A stretch of DNA of 43,741 nt from Bacteroidota bacterium (GCA_023480735.1 JAMCXB010000042.1:1-43741); one strand, 5' to 3'; shown: positions 1 to 9,126, counted from the first letter of the stretch. The notes: generated from the letters alone by a model not told the origin. Translations and numbers: made by a program.

Positions 1-937
1 TTTGTTTCGGTACTGAGATGTAGTCTTTGAATCTTTCCGGTACAGGAGTATAGATCTCGGACACGACCCCGTAGACGGAGAAGCAGTCGTTCTTGTCGGC
101 GGTGTCGAGAATGACGCGTACGGCAAATAGGTCGTAGATTTCCTCTATCGGCTTGCTGCGCTTGACCATCTTGTTATAGATGCTGTAGATATGCTTCGGC
201 CGACCGGTGATCTCAAATCTGTATTCGTCCGTGGTGAGCCTCTCCTTGATGGGCTGAATGAACTTCCTGATGTACGCTTCGCGCTCGCGCCGCTTCGCGT
301 TGAGCTTCCTCGATATATATTCGTAATCCGAAGTGTTCAGGTGTTTGAAAGCAAGATCCTCGAACTCCCACTTGACCTTTGCCAGTCCGAATCTGTGGGC
401 AAGCGGTGCGTATATCTCGAGCGTCTCCTTAGAGATGCGCTTCTGCTTCTCGGACGACAGGAAACCCAGCGTCCTCATGTTGTGGAGCCGGTCGGCGAAC
501 TTCACGAGTATGACCCGAACGTCCTTCGCCATCGATAGAAGCATTTTGCGGTAATTTTCCGCGCGCGTAATCTCGTGACTCTCGACGGCGCCCGATATTT
601 TTGTGACTCCGTCTACGATATCGGCGATTCCGTCGCCGAATTCGGCGCGGATCGCCCTGAGATCGTAGGCCGTGTCTTCCACGACATCGTGAAGCAGCGC
701 CGCCGCGACCGAAATGTCATCGAGCGGAATTTCCTTGGCTACAACGAGAGCAACTTCGTATGGGTGTGAGAAGTAGGGCTCACCCGACGCCCGCGGCTTA
801 CCCTTGACATGCGCGTTCCAGCTGAACTCGAAGGCCCGCCTTATCAAATTTTCGTCGAATGTATAGAGGTTATTCCGGCATAGATCAATGAGCCGGGTCA
901 ACTTCTCGACACTCCTCACATCTGCTAAGTATGACAA
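1..937 (-). CDS. rel: Bifunctional (p)ppGpp synthetase/hydrolase (RSH family), 3' end cut by window
   Basis: Makes and degrades the stringent-response alarmone (p)ppGpp in the cytoplasm. 312 codons are visible. Residues about 45-160 form the HD hydrolase domain: His58, the HDVVED motif at 83-88 and FADRLHNMRTL at 147-157 are intact, so hydrolase activity is expected. The synthetase domain begins near residue 245 (GRPKHIYSIYNKM, then IYDLFAVRVI) and has RFKDYISVPK at 302-311. The RxKD form of that motif is typical of bifunctional Rel/SpoT enzymes rather than synthetase-only RelA, which has ExDD. The start is a TTG at 937 preceded at 6 nt by AAGGAAGG; a stop codon lies 11 codons upstream and no ATG is available. 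The TGS and ACT regulatory domains should lie left of the window. Confidence 0.95.
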   Translation of the reverse strand, partial: MSYLADVRSVEKLTRLIDLCRNNLYTFDENLIRRAFEFSWNAHVKGKPRASGEPYFSHPYEVALVVAKEIPLDDISVAAALLHDVVEDTAYDLRAIRAEFGDGIADIVDGVTKISGAVESHEITRAENYRKMLLSMAKDVRVILVKFADRLHNMRTLGFLSSEKQKRISKETLEIYAPLAHRFGLAKVKWEFEDLAFKHLNTSDYEYISRKLNAKRREREAYIRKFIQPIKERLTTDEYRFEITGRPKHIYSIYNKMVKRSKPIEEIYDLFAVRVILDTADKNDCFSVYGVVSEIYTPVPERFKDYISVPKQ

Positions 938-1506
938 TTCAAACCTTCCTTGCGAAATGGGCCATTACTGATTTCTCATTTAATTTATGCTGATAAGCAC
1001 AAATTCCAAACACCGAAGAAGACAGCCGGATCGCGATAATAGAGATCGGTCCATCCCGGACACCGGGTCCGGAATCGGCCGGAATTTTCTGCATAGGAGC
1101 GGTCTGCCTTCTTTCGGCAGAAGATTCGAATATTGAAACTCGCGTAATCGGAATTCAGATGGATCAGGTCATTACACAAAATGGGACAGCAACGCCGCGG
1201 TAATTGCCAACGGGAGCTGGAATCGACAGGCAATTTCCGCAAGTCAATCCCGTTTGGATGAAGCGGAGGGACGCCGGACGTTGGCCGCTGACTTCGTTTC
1301 AAGCGACGGTTGTCACGCCGTTAGAGTTATACACGGAGCGACACTCCGTCGGCTGGAAGCGGGAACCGGGGCGCACTCTGCGAATACCCTGAGCAAGATA
1401 TTCGCACTTGTGGATCAATGTGGACCACGTCCGAAATAACACGAGGCCCGACTTCCTGCTAATCGGGCCCCGAACAGTTACTCTCGACGGGAGGTGCAGT
1501 ACAGAA
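938..1506. other. Intergenic stretch with no recognisable gene
   Basis: About 570 bases between the rel start and the end of the next minus-strand gene. Open frames here are short and match no family I know. Small hairpins are visible: TCTGCC/GGCAGA at 1103-1121, and CGAC/GTCG around loop ACTCC at 1339-1351. The second resembles other hairpins in this window. Confidence 0.5.
1445..1469 (-). terminator. Possible terminator hairpin after the BNR/T9SS protein gene
   Basis: Perfect 7-bp inverted repeat GGCCCGA/TCGGGCC with an 11-nt loop, about 40 bp past the stop codon of the minus-strand gene. On the minus strand the downstream sequence has only a weak T-rich stretch, so termination strength is uncertain. 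Confidence 0.4.
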
Positions 1507-4491
1507 TCACTTCATAAGGATCATCTTGTTCACCTGCGCAATACCAAGAGCGGTGAGACGGTAGAAATAAACACCGCTAGCGAGGTTATCTCCGTTGAAC
1601 TGAACGGTATGCACACCCGCCGACTGATAGCCTTCAACCAGCGTTGACACAAGCCGGCCCAGGACATCATAAATCTTGAGAGTGACCTGGCCGTTCCGTG
1701 GCAACTGATAGCTGATCTCTGTTGTCGGATTGAACGGATTCGGATAAGCCTCTCCGAGGTAAGTCTTCATCGGTTGCTGCTCTCTGTCGACTGCCTTTTG
1801 AGTCACTCTCTGGGTCAGGCTTGCCGAAGCCGTTGCGCCCATAATATATTGGGCCTCCTTTGTGAGGTCCGCTCCGGGGTAATCCGAAACCAGCTGTGAC
1901 AGATAACTTTGTGCTTCTTGGGAGTTCTTTGCTACCACGAGATTGTATTCCATGAGATCGTAAAGCGCGGTCATCTGGTTTACAGAATTCGGATAATTAT
2001 TGACCAGTTCAGTGTTGTAACTGTTCGCTGCTGCAAAGTCCTTTGAAAGCGCGGCCTCGCGAGCCAGAAGCCTTATGGCGAACGGTTTCAGGGAGTCCGC
2101 GGCGCTTCTACCGGCAACACTCTTTAACATCGTGATCATCCCGTTATACTGAGATGTGTCCGCATGGTTTGTGAAGCTGTCGAAGTAAAGGAGTGCAAGC
2201 GGCGAATACATATTGTCGTACCTCGCGCTTATCAAGGTTTGAAGCATCGACCTCGCCTGAGCCGGGTTCCCGCTTTCTCCGGCCGACACCGCCTGCCAGA
2301 ACTGTTTGGAAGTCTGGCTTGTGTCTGCTGTCTGCGATGAATTGGTGAGTGATGTTGCTATCAAGGCACCGGAGCAACCCGCGTTGTTCGGGTCGGAGCT
2401 GAGCGGGTTCGCAGTCGAAATCGTGGAGGTTCCGTCAGCCACGCTGGCCGGTCCGGACGCTCCCCAGTAGTTGTTGTCGGCGAGGATATTTGAGTGGTTG
2501 ACCGCGTCCAGATATGGGAAGTTACTCTCGCACAGAGTATTGTACCCACCGTCTATGTCGTGGCCCATGTATACCACAGAGTAGTTCTCCGCCTCTACGT
2601 TCGGTTCTCCGGAACAATTGATGACATTATAACCTCTCAGATCATAGCCCTCCGGCTGCTCCGTCCAGATATTGAGCTCGTTGCTTGAGGTGGCAGTGAT
2701 GCCGGATGCCATATCTGAAGAACGGTTGAAGGCGTACGAAGGCGTGGCGTTGTTGCAGTACATTGTGAATTCATTGTTGTTCAAGGTATTCCCTCTATAG
2801 TAAGCTGAAGTGGTGACGTTGCTCGCGTATATGGCGTAGTTCGAACTGTTTGAGATGGTGTTATAAAAGATAGAATCGCTTGATGCGTAGCAGTAAATCC
2901 CGATGCCGTTGTTCGTGAACGTTGAGCTGTCGACGAGAACGTCAGAGTTGTTCTCATAGACCCCGTCGGAGGCGTTCTCAATCACAGCGTGCCTGATAAT
3001 GTTCTGAGAACTCATGCTGTTGTTGAACTGTATTCCACCCCACGTGCCGCTGGAACTGGTAAAGGTAACGGGATTCGAAGAGGTGCCTTCTGCAACGAGG
3101 GCACCATCCAACACCAGAGCAGCGCCATTTTCAAATATTGTATTTGCTCCAGGTGCAAAGACGATTTTCTCGCCTTGTGGTACTGTCAAAATCTGCGTGA
3201 TATCACCTCCCGAGAAGTAATTCGGAGCAGTGTAAACATCGGCATCGGTCCCTGTTGTGTAATCCATAAAGACCGCCCAAACTTCTCCCTGTGGATCCGA
3301 AGCTACACCAATGTAATCGGAAGGGTATTGGGCTTCACTTGGATTACTATATTCCGAACTGAGCTGATAATCGGAACCAGAGAACGAGGTCCCATGATTG
3401 TACGATTGGGTGCAGAATGCGCCGACGGAAGTTGATGTTCCCTCATAATAAACGAGGGAGATTACCCCTTCACTGTTGACAGTTAGCCACGGGAAAAACT
3501 CTTGCTCGTAGGTTGACTCGGTTGCAATTTGAGGAGCGCTCCAAGTAGAGTCTTTGTCTGTAGACCGGGTAAAATATATGTTGTAGTTCCCATTGTCATT
3601 CGCGGTGTAGGCGACATAGACATATCCCGTAGTGGGGTCCACTGCTATGGTTGGGATGGATGATACACGTAAGTGGCCGATATTATCTTGGTATAATCCA
3701 TTGATCGATTGGACGGTACTAATGACAGGGAAAGATTGACCCCCATCCGTGGACTTCGCGACCCTAATTTGCGCAGAACCGTCGCTATTGGAACCGACGT
3801 AATATGCGACGTACAGAGTTCCATCTGGACCCACGGCGGGCTCAGCAAAAGTAGCAAGTGGCCAAGAAGAGGTCAGGACTTCCTGCACATGATAATTGAG
3901 CCATGTGGCCCCCTGATCGGACGACCGGGCGAGGCGAATTATGCTCTCCCCACTCGCTGAAAGGTCAGTCCATGCAACGTAAATATTTCCGCTGTGAACG
4001 CTGTTAGTATTGTCAACGGTCATGTACGGCTTGTCTTGTCCAGTCGTATGAGAGCTTACCTGAATTGCCCCACTCCACGTCGCTCCATTATCAGTTGTGT
4101 ACTCAATCTTCACTGACCCTTCATTGGTGTTCTCATATTGATTCACAAATGTATAATACTCTCGCCCAGAGGCGTCAATGGCGCAGGAAGGATCGAAGCC
4201 GCCGTCATATCCGCCTGAATTGAGTCCCTGGGTAAGCAAGTTTTGATGAATCCAGGTATTCCCACCATCTGTTGAGAATGCGTATCCTGGTTGAGAGTAA
4301 CTTCCGTTGCTAAAATCGTTCCACGTTGCCATAAGAACATTGGAGTTGTTGGGGTCAATAGCAACGGAGGTCTCGCTCTGATCACCTGAGCCGCCGTCAA
4401 TTGTCACATTGGTCAACGACTGACAGTTGGCTGATGCCTGCAAGATCAGAAAGGTAGAGAATCCGATTACGCAGTTCTTTACGCACTTCAT
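1507..4491 (-). CDS. Secreted multidomain protein: BNR/sialidase-fold propeller, parallel beta-helix, T9SS sorting domain
   Basis: 994 residues from the ATG at 4491, chosen because AAAGGAGG lies 9-10 nt upstream; an ATG ten codons earlier lacks that spacing. Residues 1-24 are a signal peptide. Residues about 30-425 contain Asp-box repeats of the SxDxGxxW kind at 73-80, 132-139, 190-197, 248-254 and 310-317, typical of sialidase-like propellers. Residues about 435-690 look like a right-handed beta-helix rich in Asn and Ser. A helical region with tetratricopeptide-like spacing follows (about 730-890). The last 85 residues are a T9SS type A sorting domain (YPNPFNPTTEISYQLP, then SGVYFYRL, ending MILMK). 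The substrate is unknown; presence of Asp-boxes alone does not prove glycosidase activity. It is probably released or anchored at the cell surface through the PorU/PorV system encoded at the right end. Confidence 0.9.
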   Translation of the reverse strand: MKCVKNCVIGFSTFLILQASANCQSLTNVTIDGGSGDQSETSVAIDPNNSNVLMATWNDFSNGSYSQPGYAFSTDGGNTWIHQNLLTQGLNSGGYDGGFDPSCAIDASGREYYTFVNQYENTNEGSVKIEYTTDNGATWSGAIQVSSHTTGQDKPYMTVDNTNSVHSGNIYVAWTDLSASGESIIRLARSSDQGATWLNYHVQEVLTSSWPLATFAEPAVGPDGTLYVAYYVGSNSDGSAQIRVAKSTDGGQSFPVISTVQSINGLYQDNIGHLRVSSIPTIAVDPTTGYVYVAYTANDNGNYNIYFTRSTDKDSTWSAPQIATESTYEQEFFPWLTVNSEGVISLVYYEGTSTSVGAFCTQSYNHGTSFSGSDYQLSSEYSNPSEAQYPSDYIGVASDPQGEVWAVFMDYTTGTDADVYTAPNYFSGGDITQILTVPQGEKIVFAPGANTIFENGAALVLDGALVAEGTSSNPVTFTSSSGTWGGIQFNNSMSSQNIIRHAVIENASDGVYENNSDVLVDSSTFTNNGIGIYCYASSDSIFYNTISNSSNYAIYASNVTTSAYYRGNTLNNNEFTMYCNNATPSYAFNRSSDMASGITATSSNELNIWTEQPEGYDLRGYNVINCSGEPNVEAENYSVVYMGHDIDGGYNTLCESNFPYLDAVNHSNILADNNYWGASGPASVADGTSTISTANPLSSDPNNAGCSGALIATSLTNSSQTADTSQTSKQFWQAVSAGESGNPAQARSMLQTLISARYDNMYSPLALLYFDSFTNHADTSQYNGMITMLKSVAGRSAADSLKPFAIRLLAREAALSKDFAAANSYNTELVNNYPNSVNQMTALYDLMEYNLVVAKNSQEAQSYLSQLVSDYPGADLTKEAQYIMGATASASLTQRVTQKAVDREQQPMKTYLGEAYPNPFNPTTEISYQLPRNGQVTLKIYDVLGRLVSTLVEGYQSAGVHTVQFNGDNLASGVYFYRLTALGIAQVNKMILMK

Positions 4492-4578
4492 TTTGATTAT
4501 CCTCCTTTTTGTTTTAATCATTGCCTCCCAGATGCTCCGAACCGTACTCCCATTGACTCACCATAAGTGGTAAGATTT

Positions 4579-4611
4579 CCTGATCGGCGACACTCCGTTG
4601 TCGCGATTAGG
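4579..4611. repeat. Imperfect intergenic palindrome
   Basis: Between two minus-strand genes. The core is GCGACA/TGTCGC around loop CTCCGT (4587-4604), with arms extending to CCT...AGG with one bulge and one mismatch. It shares the 12-mer GCGACACTCCGT with 1338-1349. It could serve as a terminator for the upstream secreted-protein gene, but no T-run follows on the minus strand. Confidence 0.5.
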
Positions 4612-4656
4612 AATTGTACCCCCCAATAACTTGCCAAGAGCATGCCTTCAGATCCC

Positions 4657-6912
4657 TCACCTCAGCAAAAGCATCTTCCTAACTGCTGACAGACCGTTGA
4701 CCCGCAGCCGGTAGAAATAAACGCCAGATGACAGATTCTCCCCGTCGAATTTGACGGAGTGAGCGCCGGGACTCTCGTAATCACTTACCAGCCTCTCCAA
4801 CCTCCTTCCTAGAATGTCGTAAATCTCAAGGACCACAAATCCGCCGACCGGCAGCTGGTAGTCGATAGTTGTTGAAGGATTGAACGGATTGGGGTAATTC
4901 TGCGAGAGTTGAAAGAGAATCGGCGCAACAACCGGCGGTGAGTAAGGCGACATGAGGTTGTTGTTGATAATGTAGAACCCATCCTCCCCGGCTCCAAGCA
5001 AAATGAAATTCCCGTCGGCCTCCACATACCAGGTGAAGGAACCTGTTGTATCAAACACGGTGACAGGACTATAAGGATTGGAGACATCGGTCACAAGCAA
5101 GGAGGTCCCATATGACGCGTAAACATAGTTGCCTGATGAAGAAAGACTGACGGTCGTTATGTCCCCGCCGGGAAGGACGCTGCCCGCAATAAGTCTCGGG
5201 TTTAGAGGGTTCGATAAATCATAGACAGAGAATGAGTCAGCTGTTACGTACATCCGGTTTTGATATGTGTAAGCTCCGCGAATGTCACGGACAGAGAACG
5301 AAGCCATCGGTTCGAAAGGTACTGAGGAGCTCGTGCTGAAAATTTCGATTCCGGTGTCTGCTTCTGTTACGTACATATAGCCACTATCTATTGACACGTC
5401 GATCGGGGTTCCGGCCAGTCTGCATTTCTCCGTGAGTAGCGGATGGTGAGGGTCGGAGACATCTATCCTCAGTAACTCATCCGAAGCAGCAGCAATGTAC
5501 AGCCGATCGCCGTCCACGGCCATCGTTCCAAATACTACAAGATTCCGCGCGGCACCTGCGCTGTCGATCTGAAGCGAGCCCAGCTCGATGGGACTGGCCG
5601 GCTTTGACAGATCAAGTAGGATCAAATCCTTGCTGCATAGGACATAGGCAATGTCCGAAGAGACCACCATATCACCTATGTCTTCATCGCTTGTGTACTG
5701 ACCGACCGTAGCGGGTGTAGACGGCCGTGATATGCTGACTATGTTTACTCCGAAATCCGAGCTGACAACTGCGTCACCGGAAGAATCGAGGGCTATCTGA
5801 TTCACCGACCATCCCGTCGAATAGAAATACAATGGTTTTAATGAGGGGAGTCCACTCAGACCGATCACCCACAGCCCTGTGCCCGTCGATATGTAAGCGT
5901 GATTTGAGGCGATGCTTGCACTCTGGGGGCCGGGCACTATTTCACTCTTGTTCGCACTTTCTATGGGTCCGCGAATTGTTGCCAGCGGCCTAATGGAAGA
6001 CGGGTTAGATACATCAAGCACCTCGAACCCTGCCGTGTCTAGACAGACGTACGCGTACCCTCCCGAAACGGAAATGCCCGCGGGATAGTTGGAGACTTCC
6101 ATTCCCCCGGCGAAGCGTGGATTCGAAGGATTGCTGATGTCGAAAACCTGAAAGTTTGGCTCCGTTGTGGTTATGCCCATGTACAGGTAATGCCCTGCAA
6201 TTCCAAGACTCATACCGATACCTGTAAAGGGGATACGATCAACGAGTCTCGGCGATTCAGGATTGGAAACGTCAAAATCGTCAAGATGCATGCCGTCACC
6301 TGTTACTGCGAAGAGATGTGTCCCGCTCACTGCTATGGCCGCCGTGAATTCCCCGCTGGCCTGCATTACACCGACGGATCGGGGAGAGGCCGGATTAGAT
6401 ATATCGATTATGCAGATGTCCCCATTGAAATCTCCGACGTAGGCGTAACTCCCATTTACTATAAATGTTGTCGGAGGATATGCTGTGGGCAACGGATATG
6501 TGCTCAGCAGTCTAGGAGAGACCGGGTTGGATATGTCTATTACCTGGAAGGGACTTATCGTATAAGCGTAGTTCCCGGACACTACAACTCCGAAGACGGT
6601 GCCTTTCGTCAAGAGTTGCCCCACCAGCCTTGGGCTGCCTCCGTCGCCCATCTCCAACACCTGGAGTAATTGACCGTTCCCGATAAATGTCAGGTCCCCT
6701 TCCGAAGCAACCCCGAGGCACGGCCCCCATCCCCATTGCCCAATTTTGCTGAGAACCGAATCGGCTGAAACCGATGCGGGACCCATTTCATGGGCGCGTT
6801 CTCGCATATATTCTTTCACTGCGTAGAGATACGACTGCGCGAGGCCAACGTTCACCAGCATTCCAAGCCCCAATACAATTGCAGCCAAGAGCCCTTTTTT
6901 CCACGCGGCCAA
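4657..6912 (-). CDS. Secreted LVIVD-repeat beta-propeller protein with T9SS sorting domain
   Basis: 751 residues. The start is a TTG at 6912, preceded at 8 nt by GGAGGAG. Residues 1-25 are a signal peptide ending in a run of Leu and Val with Ala-Gln at the end. The body holds many copies of a roughly 45-residue unit with DVSNPxxPR (also DISNPASPR, DLSNPLNPR), each followed by a short strand set; this is the signature of LVIVD-type propeller repeats found on surface and secreted proteins. The last 85 residues are a T9SS type A sorting domain (YPNPFNPSTTIDYQLP, IYDILGRRLERL, SGVYFYRL, ending KMLLLR). No catalytic motif is visible. The role is probably structural or binding at the cell surface. 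It lies 165 bp from the next T9SS substrate gene, on the same strand. Confidence 0.9.
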   Translation of the reverse strand: MAAWKKGLLAAIVLGLGMLVNVGLAQSYLYAVKEYMRERAHEMGPASVSADSVLSKIGQWGWGPCLGVASEGDLTFIGNGQLLQVLEMGDGGSPRLVGQLLTKGTVFGVVVSGNYAYTISPFQVIDISNPVSPRLLSTYPLPTAYPPTTFIVNGSYAYVGDFNGDICIIDISNPASPRSVGVMQASGEFTAAIAVSGTHLFAVTGDGMHLDDFDVSNPESPRLVDRIPFTGIGMSLGIAGHYLYMGITTTEPNFQVFDISNPSNPRFAGGMEVSNYPAGISVSGGYAYVCLDTAGFEVLDVSNPSSIRPLATIRGPIESANKSEIVPGPQSASIASNHAYISTGTGLWVIGLSGLPSLKPLYFYSTGWSVNQIALDSSGDAVVSSDFGVNIVSISRPSTPATVGQYTSDEDIGDMVVSSDIAYVLCSKDLILLDLSKPASPIELGSLQIDSAGAARNLVVFGTMAVDGDRLYIAAASDELLRIDVSDPHHPLLTEKCRLAGTPIDVSIDSGYMYVTEADTGIEIFSTSSSVPFEPMASFSVRDIRGAYTYQNRMYVTADSFSVYDLSNPLNPRLIAGSVLPGGDITTVSLSSSGNYVYASYGTSLLVTDVSNPYSPVTVFDTTGSFTWYVEADGNFILLGAGEDGFYIINNNLMSPYSPPVVAPILFQLSQNYPNPFNPSTTIDYQLPVGGFVVLEIYDILGRRLERLVSDYESPGAHSVKFDGENLSSGVYFYRLRVNGLSAVRKMLLLR

Positions 6913-7731
6913 ATTTTGTTCTCCTCCGTCCTCAATCCCGGTTCACCTGTGCGCAAGTTACGCTACAACCGGCGAATCGTAATCCTCCTCATATTCTCCC
7001 GGGTCTCTTCATCTTCCTCTCGAACGCCAGAAGACCGGAAACTACTCGTGGCGGTAGTATAAGCGACCCCCAGGAATTTGTCAAGTCGCGCGATGTTAGG
7101 ATTTGACTAATCCCTTCACCGCGAGCGGTGTTCCTGCGGAACTACGCGGGCGTCTACTAGTGTACTGCGTTATACCTAGCTACCTGCTGCTCCCACTCTT
7201 CCATATACAGCTGTCTGTCGAGGCTCCTGTACTGTATCGCCTCCGCTATGTGCTCCGGTATTATGTCAGAACTTGCAGCGAGGTCCGCGGTCTCGTCGCC
7301 TACCTCAACAACGGACTTTCCAACCCTACGGCACCTCCAATCGCGACATCTATGAAAGACATCACAACAGACTTCCGTATGGATGCGCTTGCGGTCGTGG
7401 ATTTCTTCTTCAATCGGAACGTGAGTCTAAGCGTCAAAAACGGTACGGGGTGCATCTAACGGGCGGCTCGGCCCAGAGCGAAGCACAGTTCGGTCTACCG
7501 ACAGGATCAATTTCACTCGGGATCCAGTTCCAGGATTCAGCAATCGTTTCCATCGACTGCGGCTCACTCTTCCTACACCGTTGTTCCCCGAAGATGAGAC
7601 GCAGTTCTTTTCCTACTAAGGTCTATGCCTCGCTCGCTGAACCTTTAATCCCGTTCCCATGTTAGGGAATCTATATGTTAGGCTTTCTTATAATCGCAAA
7701 CGCAAGGCAAAGATAGAAGGAGGGACTACAA
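6913..7731. other. Long non-coding/decayed stretch before the peroxiredoxin gene
   Basis: About 820 bases without an intact gene. It contains the relic at 7157-7426 described separately. From 7427 to 7680 I see only short broken frames on both strands. A TATAAT box at 7689-7694 lies 38 bp before the peroxiredoxin start and could be its -10 element; no good -35 is seen at the right distance. Confidence 0.5.
7157..7426 (-). pseudogene. C-terminal relic of a ComM/YifB-type Mg-chelatase-like ATPase
   Basis: On the minus strand an open frame ending in two stop codons (7157-7159 and 7154-7156) contains IPEHIAEAIQYRSLDR. This matches the very conserved C-terminus of the YifB/ComM family, where it is preceded by VARTIADL; here that part reads VGDETADL, so it is already diverged. 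Further upstream the frame no longer resembles the family, and a stop occurs at 7427-7429. The whole AAA+ and N-terminal portion is missing. ComM-family proteins act on DNA branch migration during transformation in other bacteria. It is most likely the leftover 3' end of a deleted gene; a chance match to this motif is unlikely. Confidence 0.6.
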
Positions 7732-8400
7732 ATGGTTGAGCATAATGGAGCAAACGGATCTGAGACGTTCCGCGGTCTGCCGCGGCTGGGCGAACCGGCG
7801 CCCGATTTCGAGGCGGTGACAACTCATGGAGTACTGAGACTCTCGGATTTCAAGGGAAGCTGGCTGATTCTCTTTTCTCATCCCGCGGATTTCACCCCGG
7901 TTTGCACGACTGAGTTCGTCGGATTCTCCGAAATCAACTCCGAACTGAACAAGAAGGGCGTGCAATTGCTCGGATTGAGCATAGACTCTGTGTACTCGCA
8001 TATTGCCTGGACTCGCAACATAGAAGAGAAACTCGGCGTGAAGGTGCCGTTTCCCGTGATCGCGGACATAAACAGAGAAGTGGCTACGAAGTATGGGATG
8101 ATAATGCCGGGCGAGAGCAGGACAGAGACATCCCGTTGTGTCTTTTTCATCGACCCGGACAGCAAGCTCCGCGCGATGATATACTACCCGCTCACGACGG
8201 GAAGGAACATGCAGGAGATAATCCGCGTAGTCGACGCCTTGCAGGCGACCGACAAGTTCCAAGTCGCTACCCCGGCCAATTGGAAGCCCGGGGAGAAGGT
8301 CATCGTCGGTGCCCCGAACACCGCATCGATGGCGGATCAGCGAATGAAGGACAAGAGTCTGGAAGTAGTCGAATGGTATTTGAGCAAGAAGGCGCTTTGA
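7732..8400 (+). CDS. Peroxiredoxin, Prx6-like
   Basis: 222 residues; reduces hydrogen peroxide and organic peroxides in the cytoplasm. The peroxidatic site PADFTPVCTTE has Thr55 and Cys58, and Arg135 fits the conserved active-site Arg. The length and the C-terminal extension (about 155-222, with NWKPGEKV) match the Prx6 subfamily, common in archaea and in deep bacterial lineages. No Cys occurs in the last 80 residues, so the C-terminal resolving Cys of some archaeal Prx6 proteins is absent. The only other Cys is Cys136. It is thus probably a 1-Cys enzyme, unless Cys136 takes part. The start ATG has AGGAGGG upstream. A small winged-helix-like gene follows after 3 bp. Confidence 0.93.
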   Translation: MVEHNGANGSETFRGLPRLGEPAPDFEAVTTHGVLRLSDFKGSWLILFSHPADFTPVCTTEFVGFSEINSELNKKGVQLLGLSIDSVYSHIAWTRNIEEKLGVKVPFPVIADINREVATKYGMIMPGESRTETSRCVFFIDPDSKLRAMIYYPLTTGRNMQEIIRVVDALQATDKFQVATPANWKPGEKVIVGAPNTASMADQRMKDKSLEVVEWYLSKKAL

Positions 8401-8403
8401 TTC

Positions 8404-8643
8404 ATGCCCTGCATCAATTCCGATGGGACCCTGACTGAGGCGGCCGTCACACTTATGAACGTTATGGTCGAACACCATTCGCTCGAAGAGGTCGCATCGA
8501 TTACCGACATCCCGCTATATCTCGTTCGGGCAACTGCAAGGGATCTGATTGAAACAAAGTTGGTTACTGAACAGAGCGGTGCTTACTATATTACAAAAAT
8601 GGGCTCTGATAAGCTGAAACTTACTCTGGCCAAAGTGCATTGA
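8404..8643 (+). CDS. Small winged-helix-like protein linked to the peroxiredoxin gene
   Basis: 79 residues, starting 3 bp after the peroxiredoxin stop, so almost certainly co-transcribed and possibly translationally coupled. The pattern of helices (LEEVASITDIPLYLVRATARDLIETKLV) followed by a beta-hairpin (SGAYYITKMGSDKLK) fits a winged helix-turn-helix DNA-binding fold. It has Cys3 only, so an intramolecular disulfide switch is not possible. I do not recognise a named family. A redox-linked regulator of the operon is an inference from position alone. Confidence 0.75.
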   Translation: MPCINSDGTLTEAAVTLMNVMVEHHSLEEVASITDIPLYLVRATARDLIETKLVTEQSGAYYITKMGSDKLKLTLAKVH

Positions 8644-8839
8644 TTTTATACTCCGGAGTTGGTCGTTGCCGCCGTTAAAGAGGAGCCGCTCCGGGAGCCA
8701 TTCTCGCTGCTGAAGGATACTACAGTAGTAGCGGTGACAGGAAGCGAAACCATTGTGTTTTTGCGCCTTGGGACGACTTTTTCGCCAAAACCGTCATGGG
8801 GGAGAGACTGATCATAGCGTGAATTACCCCTCATTCACG

Positions 8840-8868
8840 TTGACTTTCTGACGGTTGGTGCCTAAATT
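8840..8868 (+). promoter_or_regulatory. Sigma70-like promoter for tRNA-Leu
   Basis: TTGACT at 8840-8845 and TAAATT at 8863-8868 with exactly 17 bp between them. Transcription would start near 8875, leaving a leader of about 40 nt before the tRNA. That leader contains a small hairpin GCCG/CGGC around TCCTT. Confidence 0.6.
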
Positions 8869-8914
8869 AACCAGTCCCGACACTATCGGTTTTGCCGTCC
8901 TTCGGCGGGATAAT

Positions 8915-9000
8915 GCCGGGGTGGCGGAATTGGTAGACGCGAAGGACTTAAAATCCTTTGGCCCAAAAGGGCCGTGCGGGTTCAAGTCCCGCCCTCGGCA
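8915..9000 (+). tRNA. tRNA-Leu (anticodon TAA)
   Basis: A full cloverleaf with a long variable arm as expected for Leu. Acceptor GCCGGGG pairs with CCTCGGC (one G-T), with discriminator A at 9000. Anticodon stem AAGGA/TCCTT encloses loop CTTAAAA, giving anticodon TAA at 8949-8951. The variable-arm hairpin (GGCCC/GGGCC around AAAA) and the T-arm with TTCAAGT are present. CCA is not encoded. Confidence 0.95.
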
Positions 9001-9018
9001 CGGTCGGATTTCACATAG

Positions 9019-9087
9019 GGGCGATTAGCTCAGTCCCGCTAACGCGGGATCGAGTCCTGCTCGAATCGCAGGACTCGATTGGTTTAG
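9019..9087 (+). repeat. tRNA-Val-derived copy 1: head and D-loop split by two palindromes
   Basis: Begins with GGGCGATTAGCTCAG, identical to the start of the intact tRNA-Val at 9269. After the AG of the D-loop, 45 bases are inserted (9034-9078) that form two perfect hairpins: TCCCGC/GCGGGA around TAAC, and TCGAGTCCTGC/GCAGGACTCGA around TCGAATC. The tRNA sequence then resumes exactly with TTGGTTTAG (9079-9087) and is lost. CAGTTCTTTTT follows at 9095-9105. It cannot fold as a functional tRNA. Confidence 0.8.
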
Positions 9088-9126
9088 GATGTTGCAGTTC
9101 TTTTTAGGTTTCGTTCTTGATATCTC

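Noticed and set aside
985-1302. 105-codon open frame on the minus strand
   Set aside because: No family resemblance, odd composition and no ribosome binding site; it fills a gap between two genes by chance.
1507-4491. Active sialidase
   Set aside because: Asp-boxes are structural and occur in many non-sialidase propellers; the catalytic Arg triad and Tyr/Glu cannot be assigned.
7103-7665. Two overlapping plus-strand open frames of 118 and 130 codons
   Set aside because: They run opposite to the ComM relic, have no good start signal and no recognisable motifs.
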